A DNA stretch of 64,000 nt from Schaalia cardiffensis (GCF_016405145.1 NZ_JAEKIA010000008.1:46257-110256), one strand, 5' to 3'. Positions 54,601-64,000 are shown, counted from the first letter of the stretch. Numbers and translations: made by a program. The notes: generated from the letters alone by a model not told the origin.

Positions 54601-57600
54601 CTAGGCCCGCCTGCGGGAGGCGAACACGCCCCCGGCGACGGCCGCGGCACCGGCGATGGCGAGGACGAGGAGAAGCCCGCCGGCCCCGGTGATCGGCAGC
54701 GCGCCCACGATGCCGGCACGAGGAGAGGCCGGTGCATCGGATGCGGCGTCGCGTCCCGTCACGGAGACGACGAGTTCGCTCGTCACCACCCGCCCGTCGG
54801 CGAATGAGACGGTCACGGGGATCCGGACTGCGGTCGTCGCATGATCGGCCGGCACCGTCCAGCGGATGACGCCCGTGGTCGCATCGATCACCGCATCACG
54901 CGGAGCCGACTCCCCCAGGGTGAACGATGTCCCCTCGGGCAGGGTGACGGCCTTGCCCGACTCGTCGCGCACGATCGGAGTCGCACTCGCCTCGTCGCCC
55001 GCCGTCACTGCGACCGGCTCGTAGGAGACGCCGAGGGGCGCGATGGGTCCGGGGGCATTCGCCTCGTCGACGAGGACGGCGACGGTTCTGGCGGGAACCG
55101 TCACGGTGCCCGTCGCATCGTCCCAGGTCGTCGTCTTCACCACGGGGTCGGAGCCGGAGGCCTGGACGGGGCTGAGGACGAAGTGGCGGCCCGCCTGCCC
55201 GTCGACTGCCTGTGTGAGCGGCTCCTTCGAGGCGTTGAAGACGACGAGGACGCCGTTGAGATTCGGATCGACGCTCGTCACCGCCCGATTCCCTGCGTCC
55301 GTGGACGCACCGCTTGGGGCGTTGTCGTCAATGAGCATGAGGAAAGTGCCCGGCGCCTGGTCGGGACCGGAGTTCGGGAAGGAAACCTTCTCCTTGATGA
55401 GCCGGGTGGATCCGAGTGAGAACAACGGTGTCGACTTGCGCAGGCGCAGAAGGTCCAGGGCTTGCGCCTTCGCTGCAGCGATATCATCCGCGCCGGGTTT
55501 GAGGGAGGGGTCCTCCAACAGCGGCCTCATGATCGGCCAGTGCTCCTGATTCGTCGACGCGACTGGCAGGCCGTGTCCGAAACCGTTGTCGCTGCCCGTC
55601 CAGTCGATGGCATTGAAGTGGTCGCCCGAGTTGTAGGAGTCCCGGTCGAGCGACTTCGAGCGGAGCCTTTCAGTGCCCGCCGCCCAGAACGAGGGGGATT
55701 GTCCGAGGGCGACGGTCGCCAGCGACACCGTGTTCATGCGGATCCGGTCGCTCATCGGCGTCGACGAGGGCAGTTTGTAGGTCAGCAGATCGAAGAGCGT
55801 CTCATTGTCGTGGGCGTCCACGTAATTGACGCTCTCCGCGGGATCTGAGGCATAGCCCGCGGACAGGGAGTTGTAGTCGATCTGGCTGCCGAGTTTCACG
55901 CTCCCGTCGTAAGTCGTCAGCGCGTAATCCTTGAGATTGCCGGCCACGCCGAGTTTCACCAGGTCGGTCCGGTGCATGAGGTCGGCGAGCTGTTCCTCGG
56001 CGCCCCTCGTGTCCAAGCCGTTGGGATCGGTGACCGCGCCGGAGCCGAAGCCCTGGAAGACCCGGTGGTCCGCGTCGAAGGGGCCGCCGCCGTGGACTGC
56101 GTCGCGCAGCCGGTCATTGAATGCGCCGATCTGCGTGCCGTCGAGCTGTCCCTGGGTCGCCTGCGTGAACAGGGCGTTGTTTGCGACTTCGCCGAAGTTC
56201 CATCCCTCGCCGTACAGGTAGAGGCTCGATCCGTCGACACCGTCCCTTTCGAGGGTGAGTTCGGCGAGCGCCTCCTTCGCCCGGATCATAGTGTCGCGGG
56301 AATGGTGACCCATGAGGTCGAAGCGGAACCCGTCGACCCGGTAGGCGCGCGCCCACAGGACGAGGGAATCGATCATGAGGTCTTCGCTCATGAGGTTCTC
56401 GGTCGCAATATTGGAGCAGCATGTGGAGGTGGTGATCGCTCCGGTCGCATCGAGGCGGTGGTAGTAGCCCGGGACGATCCGGTCGAGCACTGCCTTGGGG
56501 TCCTGCCCCGCTGCGGCCGTATGGTTGTAGACCTCGTCGAGGACGACCTGCAGGCCGACGGAGTGCAGAGCGCCGACCATGTCCCGGAACTCCGCGATCC
56601 TTGCCCCTCCGTCCTGGTGACCGTCGGCCGCATAGGAGCCCTCCGGGGTCATCCAGTGGAACGGGTCGTATCCCCAGTTGAAGGCGTCTCGATCCGCGAC
56701 CGCCGCGACCGCCGCCTGCTGGTCCTCGGCCGCGGGACCCGCATCCGGGATCGTCGGAATCGCTTGATCCGCACGTCTCTCGGGGATGGTGGAGATGTCG
56801 AAGGTCGGCAGCAGGTGAACGGTGTCGATGCCCGCTTCGGCGAGTTCCGCAAGCGCCCTCATGCCCGTCGAGTCCGAGACGGTGAATGCCCCGTAGGTGC
56901 CGCGCAGCGCGGCGGGCACGGACTCGTCTTTCGCGGAGAAGTCGCGGACGTGCAGTTCATAGATCGCCCGAGAGGCGTCATTGTGGACCCGAGGGGACGG
57001 GGTACGGGCCCACTGCTCGGGCATGATCGCCGGGTTCATGAGGTCGATGGCGACCGACCTCGTCGAGTCGGCGGTCAGGGCGATCGAATAGGGGTCGGTG
57101 ACGGTGTTCGTCTCCACCTTCCCGGTCGCCGGGACGTAGACCTCCACCTCCCACAGGTACTGCGCACCCGCGGTGATGGCCCCGTCCGCATTGTCCACGA
57201 CCCAGCGCCCGTCGGGGCCCAGGCGTGCGGGTGTGCGGCGGGCGTCCTCGTCGATCTGGGGAACGGAGCCGGTGTCATCGCCACTGTTCCAACTCAGCAG
57301 CGTCACACTCTTCGCGGTCGGCGCCCACAGCGCGAAGGAGGGCCTGGACCCCGTCCACGTCACGCCGAGTTCCGCAGTGCGTGCATCGTCGGAGTACAGG
57401 GCGTCGAGGACGGGCGCGATCTGCACTCCGGTGAATGCGAAGGGGGCGGAGTGAGCGGTGGCGAGAACGCGGACCTGGCCGGTGAGGGCCCGCTTCACGG
57501 CGTCGACGCCGAAGCCGTCCGGGATGCGCAGTCCGATGTAGCCCTTGAGGTTCGGTCGGAGGTCGGTCGCCTCCTTCGGCAGGTCTGCGGTAATTGTCAG

Positions 57601-58599
57601 CGGCGTCGATTCTCCTCCCGCGACTGCTCCGTCGATGATCTCCGCACCGCCGTTGCCCGCGGTGACGAGGGAGAAGCCGATACCGGCTTCTCCCGAGACC
57701 ACCTGATCTGCGGTCACGCCCTTGGGGAGCATCGACGTCGGCCATGCGAGCGTTGTCGCATCTACCCAGTAGACGGCTTGTTGTCCGGTTCCCATGAGGG
57801 GAGCGTCGGCGACGTCGATGTCGAGGAGGTGCGTTGCCATGGTGTAGGTGAATGTCACTGTCTTGTCGGATGTCACAGAGAAGGAGTAGTTCGGACCGTC
57901 TTCGACCCCGTCGACGCCGTAGTTCTCCGTCCAGGAGCGGTTATGGGCGACTTTGACGAGGTAGTTGCCCATAGGCAGCTTATTCGTTGAGTAGGTCCAT
58001 GTCCCGTCCCCATTGGGCGCCATGAGTGGTGCGAGGCAGTCGGGCGCCCAATTGCCGCCGTTGTCCCCTCGCGTGCACCCCAGTGGCGCTTGGAGAGTTC
58101 CGGAGAGTGTGATGACAGGGCCGTCCGCGGTATTCCACACCCGATGGGTTGCGGGGTCGTAGAAGAAAGTGACGGGACCGGCCTCGTCCAGCGAGTAGGT
58201 GATGTTGTCTCCGCCGGGGACTCCGTTGGCGCCGTAGCTCTCGTCCCACGTCCCGCCGATCGCGACCTTGTACTGCCATTGGCCTCGCGGCAGGTCGAAG
58301 GTTGCGGTGTAGATGCCCGTCTCGGGATCTTTGATGAGGGCGGCCCTGTCGCATTCGGGTTGCCATTCGCCCGAGCACCCCATGGCGGGGTTGTGGGAGC
58401 CTGGGATGGTGACGAGGGCGTCGCCGTCTCCGTCGTAAGCGCCTGTGAGGGCGTTCGTCAGGGTCACCGTCGTCGGTGCGACGGTCGGGGCGGCGACGGT
58501 CGGGGCGGCGGCACCGGGGATCAGGAGTCCGGCGCTGACGAGGGCGGCTAGGAGAAGCCGCAGGCGGGTCATTATTCGCGGGGCGTGTGAGGGACTCAC
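54601..58599 (-). CDS. Cell-wall-anchored pullulanase (GH13 alpha-1,6-glucosidase)
   Basis: 1332 residues. A signal peptide at about 10-37 leads into two tandem modules of about 100 residues (PGSHNPAMGC.. and LQAPLGCTRGDNGG..) like the X25/starch-module repeats of pullulanases, then accessory domains including a CBM48-like part (GVTWTGSRPSFALWAPTAKSV). In the GH13 catalytic domain, the VYNHT region is followed by GFRFDLMGHH (nucleophile Asp near 757), YGEGWNF (acid Glu near 797) and DAHDNE (near 929). The C-terminus is a sortase signal: LPITGAGG, a hydrophobic segment and RRR. GTG start at 58599 with GAAGGAG. It debranches glycogen or pullulan outside the cell. Confidence 0.93.
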   Translation of the reverse strand: MSPSHAPRIMTRLRLLLAALVSAGLLIPGAAAPTVAAPTVAPTTVTLTNALTGAYDGDGDALVTIPGSHNPAMGCSGEWQPECDRAALIKDPETGIYTATFDLPRGQWQYKVAIGGTWDESYGANGVPGGDNITYSLDEAGPVTFFYDPATHRVWNTADGPVITLSGTLQAPLGCTRGDNGGNWAPDCLAPLMAPNGDGTWTYSTNKLPMGNYLVKVAHNRSWTENYGVDGVEDGPNYSFSVTSDKTVTFTYTMATHLLDIDVADAPLMGTGQQAVYWVDATTLAWPTSMLPKGVTADQVVSGEAGIGFSLVTAGNGGAEIIDGAVAGGESTPLTITADLPKEATDLRPNLKGYIGLRIPDGFGVDAVKRALTGQVRVLATAHSAPFAFTGVQIAPVLDALYSDDARTAELGVTWTGSRPSFALWAPTAKSVTLLSWNSGDDTGSVPQIDEDARRTPARLGPDGRWVVDNADGAITAGAQYLWEVEVYVPATGKVETNTVTDPYSIALTADSTRSVAIDLMNPAIMPEQWARTPSPRVHNDASRAIYELHVRDFSAKDESVPAALRGTYGAFTVSDSTGMRALAELAEAGIDTVHLLPTFDISTIPERRADQAIPTIPDAGPAAEDQQAAVAAVADRDAFNWGYDPFHWMTPEGSYAADGHQDGGARIAEFRDMVGALHSVGLQVVLDEVYNHTAAAGQDPKAVLDRIVPGYYHRLDATGAITTSTCCSNIATENLMSEDLMIDSLVLWARAYRVDGFRFDLMGHHSRDTMIRAKEALAELTLERDGVDGSSLYLYGEGWNFGEVANNALFTQATQGQLDGTQIGAFNDRLRDAVHGGGPFDADHRVFQGFGSGAVTDPNGLDTRGAEEQLADLMHRTDLVKLGVAGNLKDYALTTYDGSVKLGSQIDYNSLSAGYASDPAESVNYVDAHDNETLFDLLTYKLPSSTPMSDRIRMNTVSLATVALGQSPSFWAAGTERLRSKSLDRDSYNSGDHFNAIDWTGSDNGFGHGLPVASTNQEHWPIMRPLLEDPSLKPGADDIAAAKAQALDLLRLRKSTPLFSLGSTRLIKEKVSFPNSGPDQAPGTFLMLIDDNAPSGASTDAGNRAVTSVDPNLNGVLVVFNASKEPLTQAVDGQAGRHFVLSPVQASGSDPVVKTTTWDDATGTVTVPARTVAVLVDEANAPGPIAPLGVSYEPVAVTAGDEASATPIVRDESGKAVTLPEGTSFTLGESAPRDAVIDATTGVIRWTVPADHATTAVRIPVTVSFADGRVVTSELVVSVTGRDAASDAPASPRAGIVGALPITGAGGLLLVLAIAGAAAVAGGVFASRRRA

Positions 58600-58816
58600 G
58601 AAGACTCCTTCGTCTTGTGCAGCAAGTTACTGAAACTGCATATCACAACGTACTCCGTGCCACCCCTCACGTAAAGACCCCGGTCCATTCGCTGGACCGG
58701 CACCACGCGCGATCAGGGGCGGACACAACTCGTCGTCCATACGCTGCGCGGCGCTTGGACCGCGACTCGTACGCCCCGCGGTATCCGAAGCGGAACGGCA
58801 TCGGTAGACTCTCCTC

Positions 58817-59455
58817 ATGACTCGGACGCCGCGCTTCTCATTGGACGGGATCGTCGAGCGCGACGCACTCGCAGCCGCCCCCTTCCTCCTCGGCGCAACC
58901 CTGAGCGTTCTCGGCCCGACCACGGCCGTGTCCGTCCGCCTTACCGAGGTCGAGGCCTACCTGGGCGAGCACGACCCCGGATCGCACGCCTTCCGCGGGC
59001 GTACCGCTCGGAACTCGTCAATGTTCGAAGCCGGGGGCCGCATCTACGTCTACTCCATTTACGGCATGCACCATTGCGCGAACATCGTATGCGGGCCCGC
59101 CGGGTCGGCCTCGGCGGTCCTCTTACGCGCCGGAGAGGTCACCCGGGGGGTCGAGGCGGCCAGGGCCCGCAGGCCGAGGGCCCAGCGCGACACCGACCTC
59201 GCGCGAGGACCGGCGAGGCTGTGCACCGCCCTCGGACTGACTCGCGAGGACGACGGGGCGCTGCTGGGCGAGGCAGGCGGCCGCGCCCGCCTCGTCCTGC
59301 CGGAGGAACCGGTCGCGCCGGCCATGATCCGCCGGGGCCCGAGGACGGGCGTCACCGGCCCCGGCGGGGACGGCGACGCCTACCCGTGGCGCTTCTGGAT
59401 CGACGGCGACCCGACGGTCTCCGCCTACCGGGCCGCCCCTCGACGGACTTCATGA
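58817..59455 (+). CDS. 3-methyladenine DNA glycosylase, AAG/MPG family
   Basis: Excises alkylated purines; 212 residues, typical of bacterial [54 protein letters not shown] is the family core, with catalytic Glu in the TEVEAYLG motif and the YxYxxYGMHxCxN DNA-contact block. Later blocks [13 protein letters not shown] and the GPRTGV block fit. The start ATG follows a short leader without a strong ribosome site. Its 3' end overlaps the convergent apbE gene by 31 bases. Confidence 0.93.
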   Translation: MTRTPRFSLDGIVERDALAAAPFLLGATLSVLGPTTAVSVRLTEVEAYLGEHDPGSHAFRGRTARNSSMFEAGGRIYVYSIYGMHHCANIVCGPAGSASAVLLRAGEVTRGVEAARARRPRAQRDTDLARGPARLCTALGLTREDDGALLGEAGGRARLVLPEEPVAPAMIRRGPRTGVTGPGGDGDAYPWRFWIDGDPTVSAYRAAPRRTS

Positions 59456-60498
59456 GCCGGACCGGCGCGCGGGGTCCAACCCGCACCAGCCGACGCTTGC
59501 ACGCCCGAGTCTCCCATGACGACCCATTCCCATTCGGCGCTCACCCCGCGACGGTGCGCCCACCGGCGAAGCGCCTCCTCGTTGACGCACTCCGTCCCGG
59601 CGATGAGGATCGCAGTCGACAGGACCTCCGCCATGACTCCGCTCGCGCACAAAACGCTCGCCTGGCGCCGCGCCGACGTCGGCGCGGCGCCCGTCCTCGG
59701 GTCGACAATCCGATGGGATGGCGGGCAGGACGCTCCGCCTGGAATCCCGGACGTCGACAGTGCCCCTCCTCGCAGGGGCACCGACCCCGCCCAGTCGTCC
59801 GCTCCCCCGACGGTGTCGCGCAATCCGATCCGCCAGGGCGCGCCGCTCGTCCTCGTCCCCCATGCGGCGAGCGATGAGGTTCCAGCGGAGACGAGGACTC
59901 CCCCGGCTCCCATGTCGACCGCGAGGTCGCGCAGACGGTCCGCCGTCTCCCCCTTCGCTACTCCGCCGAGGTCGACCCTGGGGTGCGCGCTGTCGCTGCT
60001 CGCAATGAGGCGCCACTGGCCGATGTCATTGCGCTCGAGGCGCGACGGCGAGCACGCCCGGAGGGCTCTCGCCCGTTCCCGTTCGTCCGGCGCGAGCGTC
60101 GCAGGGTCTCCCGACCCGAGTGCGCGCCCGCCGCCCGCACCCTCCCACAGTGCAGCGAAGGCGCCGATGAGCGGTGTGAACACTCCGCCGGTCGCCTCCG
60201 ACAGGGCGAGGGCATCGACAAGGAGGCGATCCGTCGACGCGTCGACATCCGTCCACCCCTGTGAGGCGTTGAGTCGCGATACATCGGAGGAATCACGGAA
60301 GACGGACCAGAGCTGCTCATGGGCGTCGACGAGGGAGCAGGCGGCCTCGGTGATTGCCCGCAGGTCCCCGCCGTGGCCGACGAGGTCGAATCGGGTGCCC
60401 ATCGCGGGGAAGGAAACCCTCCAGGTTGGCAAGCCGCTGACGCTGAAATCGACCGTCGCGCCCCATCCCGTGGCACTGAGCGACGACGGGAGTCTCAC
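59425..60498 (-). CDS. apbE: ApbE-family FMN transferase
   Basis: Flavin transferase that attaches FMN covalently to Thr/Ser of target proteins such as FMN-binding-domain proteins and Rnf/Nqr subunits; 357 residues. Motifs: [13 protein letters not shown] near 32, [15 protein letters not shown] (about 175-189), and the C-terminal [13 protein letters not shown] and [21 protein letters not shown] blocks with the metal-binding Asp. No signal peptide or lipobox is seen, unlike many homologues. The GTG start overlaps the stop of the upstream FMN-binding fragment by four bases, so the two were once coupled. Confidence 0.9.
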   Translation of the reverse strand: MRLPSSLSATGWGATVDFSVSGLPTWRVSFPAMGTRFDLVGHGGDLRAITEAACSLVDAHEQLWSVFRDSSDVSRLNASQGWTDVDASTDRLLVDALALSEATGGVFTPLIGAFAALWEGAGGGRALGSGDPATLAPDERERARALRACSPSRLERNDIGQWRLIASSDSAHPRVDLGGVAKGETADRLRDLAVDMGAGGVLVSAGTSSLAAWGTRTSGAPWRIGLRDTVGGADDWAGSVPLRGGALSTSGIPGGASCPPSHRIVDPRTGAAPTSARRQASVLCASGVMAEVLSTAILIAGTECVNEEALRRWAHRRGVSAEWEWVVMGDSGVQASAGAGWTPRAGPAHEVRRGAAR

Positions 60499-60803
60499 CG
60501 ATCCGCCCCGCCGAGGTCCTTGTCCAACCCCTCATCCCGCATCGAGTCGGACAGTCCGGGGATGTCGACCCGGTTTGCCGCAGCATCATTGTCAACCCCC
60601 TGGGCTGCGGAAATGGCACGGATCGCGGCCTGCATGAACTGGGAGTGCGCGACGGTCGCACCGGAAATCACGTCGACCGCATTCGGGTCGTCCGTTTCCG
60701 TCAGTCGCCGGGAGTATTCCTCGAAGGAGTCCACTGCCGCCTGCGCCCTGGCGTAGTACTCCTCGTTGAAGACCTCCCCCGCGGAGTTCAGCTCCACACT
60801 CGA
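60495..60803 (-). pseudogene. FMN-binding-domain protein, 5'-truncated
   Basis: About 100 C-terminal residues of an FMN-binding domain: ELNSAGEVFNEEYYARAQAAVDSFEEYSRRLTETDDPNAVDVISGATVAHSQFMQAAIRAI, containing the flavinylation motif SGAT, the usual target of ApbE. Upstream of about 60803 the frame continues but the peptide becomes Arg/Ser-rich and unlike the family, and base composition changes. The signal peptide and the first part of the domain are missing, so the gene is probably broken; a start inside the fragment cannot be excluded. Confidence 0.7.
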
Positions 60804-61277
60804 AAGATACGGGGAAGAACAAGTCAGAGAGAGTGAGGGACCGGGGCGGTGGGTACGAAGGGAGCAAGTCAGGCAGTCCCAGGACTCGTTCGTGAAGAGC
60901 AGAGGGCGCGCGGACATAAGGAAGCAAGAACGCGTGGGCAGCAGAGTTCGACGACGAGCGCCGAGGTCGAATGGACACAACTTCGAGATCCGAGGCGCAA
61001 AATCAAGACTTCAGACACAAAAGCGGGACTTCAGACACAAGGGTCGACCTTTAGAGAGTCACATCAGAAAACTTTGCATATTTGTCAATCCAGACTCGAA
61101 ATGTACACATTTCCATCAGAAAAACCACTTCCTTTACCAATACTTTCCAAACCCTGAGTGAGCTGCACACAAACTCCCCTACCATCGGAAGGGGAAAATG
61201 ATTCTTATTCGCCTTTTCTGCTACCCTATTAGGGCCTCCAGAAGCCGGAGCATTCCCATCAATTCAACGGAGACTTG
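60804..61277. other. AT-richer junction upstream of the fucosidase gene
   Basis: Marks the end of the very GC-rich block. GACTTCAGACACAA occurs twice near 61011 and 61030. The segment 61060-61240 is the most AT-rich in the area and should contain the fucosidase promoter; TACCCTAT near 61222 is a possible -10. No complete gene is visible. Confidence 0.45.
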
Positions 61278-63596
61278 ATGTTGAACATACGAAAAGTGAT
61301 CGGCACAGCCCTGGCCGGTCTTGTCACCCTGGGAATGGCGGGCACTGCAATCGCCGACCCCACTCCCGACCAGACATACGCAATCCCCGCCGCAATCCCG
61401 GCCTCGGACGTCGAGAAAGTCGCCACCTGGCAGGACATGAAGTTCGCCATGTTCATCCACTGGGGCGTCTACTCGCACTACGCAGGCTGGTACAAGGGGC
61501 AAAAGCAAGAAGTCGGCTACCCCGAGCAGATCAAGGCATGGGGGCACCAACAAACCTGGGATAGTCGCATCCCCTTGTCGGGAATCCCCCGCGAGGAGTA
61601 CCTCGCTACCGCCCAAACCTTCGATGCTCCCAACTTCGATCCCACCGCCTGGTGTCAGCAAGCCAAAGACACCGGCATGAGAATGCTGCTCATCACCTCC
61701 AAACACCATGACGGCTTCGCCATGTGGGATACGGCGACAACCGACTACAACTTCACCAAGCAGTCCCCCTCCCACCGCGATCCCATCCTGGAACTATCAC
61801 AGGCCTGCAGTCAGGTCGGTATCAAGTTCGGTCTCTACTTCTCCAACATCGACTGGGAGAAACAGCCCGAGAATCCGTGGAGGAATGACAACACCCTCAA
61901 CGAAGAGGGCTACATGGAGTACGTCCATGCCCAGCTCCAAGAACTACTCGGCGGCAAGTACGGCGAGATTGCCGAGCTCTGGTACGACATGGGTAAGCCC
62001 AACCCCGAGCAATCCGACAAGATGCGCCAATGGGCGCACGAGCTGCAGCCGAACATCATGATCAACTCGCGTGTGGGCAATGATCGCGCCGACTTCGAAG
62101 TCGGCTGGGACAATGAGCTTCAAAGCGAACAGACCCAGGGCCCCTGGGAGTCCGCCGTCTCCATCTTCCCCAAGTGCTGGGGCTACTGCGAGTGGGACAA
62201 CGTCAACGCGCAGTACCTAGACACCGGGTACCCGGACTACCCCGAGTGGGATCATGTCACTAATGTCGATAACCAGACCTGGCTGCGTACAGACCCGAAC
62301 GGAGTGGCCAAGAAGACTCGTGAGACGCTGAGGAACCTCTTCGACACTGCCGCACTCGGAGGCCAGCTCCTCTTCAACGTCGGCCCGAAGTTCGATGGCT
62401 CCTACAACCAGTGGGACGCCTCCGTCCTCAAGGCCATTGGTGAGTGGAACACCACTCACCCTGGTGTTCTCACGAACTCACGTCCCACCTACTTCCCCAT
62501 CGAAGAATGGGGCAAGACCATGGTTGACGACTCCCATATCTACTTGGGCGTCGAGAAGTGGGAAGAGGGCAAGACCATCACTCTCAGGGGCGCAGGCGCC
62601 AACTCGATCGAGTCCGTCACCCTGGATGGTACCGATCAGGCCCTTTCCTACACTGTTGAGGGCAATGACCTTGCCATCACGCTGCCCGCCACACCCGACG
62701 ACCTCCTGCCCGTCATCGCGGTGAAGACCACCACGGCTCCCGTTTACGTGCCCGTGGGCCTGACCACCGTCACACAAGCAGAGGCCACAATCGGAAGCGA
62801 ACACCTCGAGATGTTCAAGGCGCCGACTCCGAAGACTGGTGAAACTCAGGTCATCGCCTCACTCACCTCTGGGGACAAGCGCGCCGAAGGCGTCTCGCTC
62901 CGCTTCGACACAACAGGCTTCACTGACGGCTACGCCAAGTACAAGGTCACCGTCGGCGATCAGAAGATCGGAGGGTTGACAACTGCGGATCTTACTGCGG
63001 GCGTTGGTCCCTTCACCCTCGAGGCGGGACGCACCTACCGGGCGACCCTGTCCTACGACGACCCCTACTACGCATTGAAAGGCTTCGGGAAGGGAACGAA
63101 AGTCACCTCAGTCACGGTCAGCGCACAAACCGTGAAGGAGCCTGCGTCGATCAGCTTGGATCTCCTTTCCGTCACCCCGGGCGAGAAGGCTACTGTCACC
63201 GGGAAGAACTTCACGCCTGGTGCCACCATTCTGCTCACCTTGCACTCGGATCCGGTCGACCTCGGGACCGCGAAGGTGGCTGCGGATGGAACCTTCACCG
63301 CTGAGGTCACCATCCCCTCGGATACGCCCATTGGCGACCACCAGCTGATCGCCCTCGACGCTGCGAGCGGCGAGTCCGTCAGTATCCCGCTGGCCGTGGC
63401 GGCGCCCGCTCCGTCCAATCCGCCCGCTGCCGAGCCAGGTCCCCAATCAGGGACCCAGCCCTCCAACGACGGGTCCTCTTCCACAGGTCTCCTCGCCCGC
63501 ACGGGTTCGAGCGCACTGCCGGTCCTCTTCGGGGCCGCACTGGCCGCAGGAGCTGGAACCCTCTTGCTGCTGCGCAAGCGCACAGCCCGCTCCTGA
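61278..63596 (+). CDS. Surface alpha-L-fucosidase, GH29
   Basis: 772 residues. A signal peptide at about 1-26 (VIGTALAGLVTLGMAGTAIA) is followed by the GH29 catalytic domain (about 45-400): MKFAMFIHWGVYSHYAGW, ITSKHHDGFAMWDT, and ELWYDMG where Asp near 237 is the expected nucleophile. A beta domain, an Ig-like or fibronectin-like module (about 620-700), a Pro/Ser linker and a wall-anchor-like end (LARTGSS, hydrophobic segment, RKRTARS) follow; LARTG departs from LPXTG. The ATG at 61278 has GGAG five bases before. It releases fucose from host glycans such as mucin or milk sugars. Confidence 0.93.
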   Translation: MLNIRKVIGTALAGLVTLGMAGTAIADPTPDQTYAIPAAIPASDVEKVATWQDMKFAMFIHWGVYSHYAGWYKGQKQEVGYPEQIKAWGHQQTWDSRIPLSGIPREEYLATAQTFDAPNFDPTAWCQQAKDTGMRMLLITSKHHDGFAMWDTATTDYNFTKQSPSHRDPILELSQACSQVGIKFGLYFSNIDWEKQPENPWRNDNTLNEEGYMEYVHAQLQELLGGKYGEIAELWYDMGKPNPEQSDKMRQWAHELQPNIMINSRVGNDRADFEVGWDNELQSEQTQGPWESAVSIFPKCWGYCEWDNVNAQYLDTGYPDYPEWDHVTNVDNQTWLRTDPNGVAKKTRETLRNLFDTAALGGQLLFNVGPKFDGSYNQWDASVLKAIGEWNTTHPGVLTNSRPTYFPIEEWGKTMVDDSHIYLGVEKWEEGKTITLRGAGANSIESVTLDGTDQALSYTVEGNDLAITLPATPDDLLPVIAVKTTTAPVYVPVGLTTVTQAEATIGSEHLEMFKAPTPKTGETQVIASLTSGDKRAEGVSLRFDTTGFTDGYAKYKVTVGDQKIGGLTTADLTAGVGPFTLEAGRTYRATLSYDDPYYALKGFGKGTKVTSVTVSAQTVKEPASISLDLLSVTPGEKATVTGKNFTPGATILLTLHSDPVDLGTAKVAADGTFTAEVTIPSDTPIGDHQLIALDAASGESVSIPLAVAAPAPSNPPAAEPGPQSGTQPSNDGSSSTGLLARTGSSALPVLFGAALAAGAGTLLLLRKRTARS

Positions 63597-63611
63597 GCAC
63601 GAGCTCCCGTT

Positions 63612-63650
63612 CGGGGCCGCCGCACCACCTCACAGTGGGCGGCGGCCCCG
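63612..63650 (+). terminator. Strong hairpin after the fucosidase gene
   Basis: CGGGGCCGCCGC (63612-63623) pairs perfectly with GCGGCGGCCCCG (63639-63650) around a 15-base loop, 15 bases past the stop codon. Confidence 0.85.
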
Positions 63651-63774
63651 AGCCTTGTCCATTTCACTCAAAGAGTTGGTCGAATGCATCGTTGAGTGAG
63701 CCAAGCCACGTGAGGATTCGCAGCGCATTGCGAGCAGCGTGACCTCAGGCGCATCTTCGCTATAGCCCTTCACA

Positions 63775-63858
63775 GCTACGAAAACAGTGTTACCGTCGTT
63801 TTATCAGACACCGCTCCCCGCTGTTGCTCAGCCATCACGGGGGCGGTTTTCTTTCTGT
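63775..63858 (+). ncRNA. Second copy of the abiF-type RNA, without its gene
   Basis: About 65 positions from CCGTCGTTTTATCAGACACC to TTTTCTTTCTGT align with 50591-50657 with roughly 90 percent identity. The terminator stem ACCGCTCCCCG / CGGGGGCGGT is kept apart from one bulge, followed by the same TTTTCTTTCT. No abiF-like frame follows; the next ATG is stopped after two codons. Either the gene was replaced at about 63870 or this is an orphan RNA. Confidence 0.62.
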
Positions 63859-63869
63859 CATCGGAAAAG

Positions 63870-64000
63870 ACATGGGTTAAAGGACACCTCGTGTTGGTCT
63901 GACTGGGACTTTTCGTTGTGCTGGTGCGGGAAGGTCTGGGTTTTAGTTGGTGGCGGCCAACTATGAGGGTGGACAGAATGTGTTGGTCTGATCGGGGTTT
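63870..64000. other. Unassigned right edge with a direct repeat
   Basis: GTGTTGGTCTGACTGGG (about 63891) recurs as TGTTGGTCTGATCGGGG (about 63981). The abrupt change after the abiF-type RNA could be the end of a mobile element reaching past the window, but no terminal inverted repeat or transposase is visible inside it. Confidence 0.35.

Noticed and set aside
55972..57990. 672-codon open frame opposite the pullulanase gene
   Set aside because: High GC makes long antisense frames common; the pullulanase has clear motifs on the other strand.
63870..64000. Named insertion sequence at the right edge
   Set aside because: Only a direct repeat is visible, with no transposase or terminal inverted repeats inside the window.

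Overview
The window looks like chromosomal DNA of a high-GC oral or mucosal actinobacterium of the Actinomyces/Schaalia type (family Actinomycetaceae). The evidence is an HspR-controlled dnaK-grpE-dnaJ-hspR operon with HAIR operators, an actinobacterial-type MntR, a MurT/GatD pair, a GTP-dependent PEP carboxykinase, an MsiK-type sugar ATPase next to a DUF4032 gene, three proteins with choline-binding-like repeats, and sortase-anchored glycosidases. The genus is an inference from gene content, not a measured phylogeny.

Layout. 0-5 kb: the 5' end of a LytR_C-domain gene, ung, a secreted L,D-transpeptidase with wall-binding repeats, a TetR regulator, a long C-rich repeat field and tRNA-Thr. 5-15 kb: a Ser/Thr kinase with a DsbA-like protein, a multi-sugar ABC ATPase, DUF4032, glycerophosphodiesterase and pckG. 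15-24 kb: mntR, nrdF, nrdI with an MntR-like palindrome in front, a hypothetical gene, a YafQ/DinJ toxin-antitoxin pair, a lipoprotein, fba, a SpoU methyltransferase and a PH-domain membrane protein. 24-34 kb: HAD phosphatase, pyrE, two more wall-binding-repeat proteins, an SDR, a large DUF2339-like membrane protein and xth. 34-45 kb: a serine beta-lactamase-fold hydrolase, clpB with a HAIR site, two YbjN-domain proteins, a membrane protein, gatD-murT and a foreign-looking MFS transporter. 45-51 kb: the HspR regulon core, followed by a probable abiF-type RNA and a truncated abiF gene. 51-64 kb: a very GC-rich block (rlmC, rarA, gtrA-like, anchored pullulanase, mpg, apbE with a truncated FMN-binding gene), then an anchored alpha-L-fucosidase and a second copy of the abiF-type RNA without its gene.

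Two themes link the genes. Cell-surface construction and glycan use: MurT/GatD amidate lipid II, the L,D-transpeptidase cross-links the wall, repeat proteins and LPXTG-type enzymes decorate it, and the pullulanase, fucosidase, MsiK and GDPD feed central metabolism (fba, pckG). Stress and metal control: HspR/HAIR for chaperones, MntR beside the manganese-dependent class Ib ribonucleotide reductase genes.

The most unusual feature is between the genes. Many intergenic regions hold short degenerate tandem repeats. At several genes (ung, nrdI, a PH-domain gene, a HAD gene, pyrE, clpB, a YbjN gene, probably glpQ) the first repeat unit is the last codons plus stop codon of the gene, so the 3' end has been copied outward. 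One gene start (the SDR) is duplicated in the same way, and several genes carry in-frame duplications. I know of no named element that does this.
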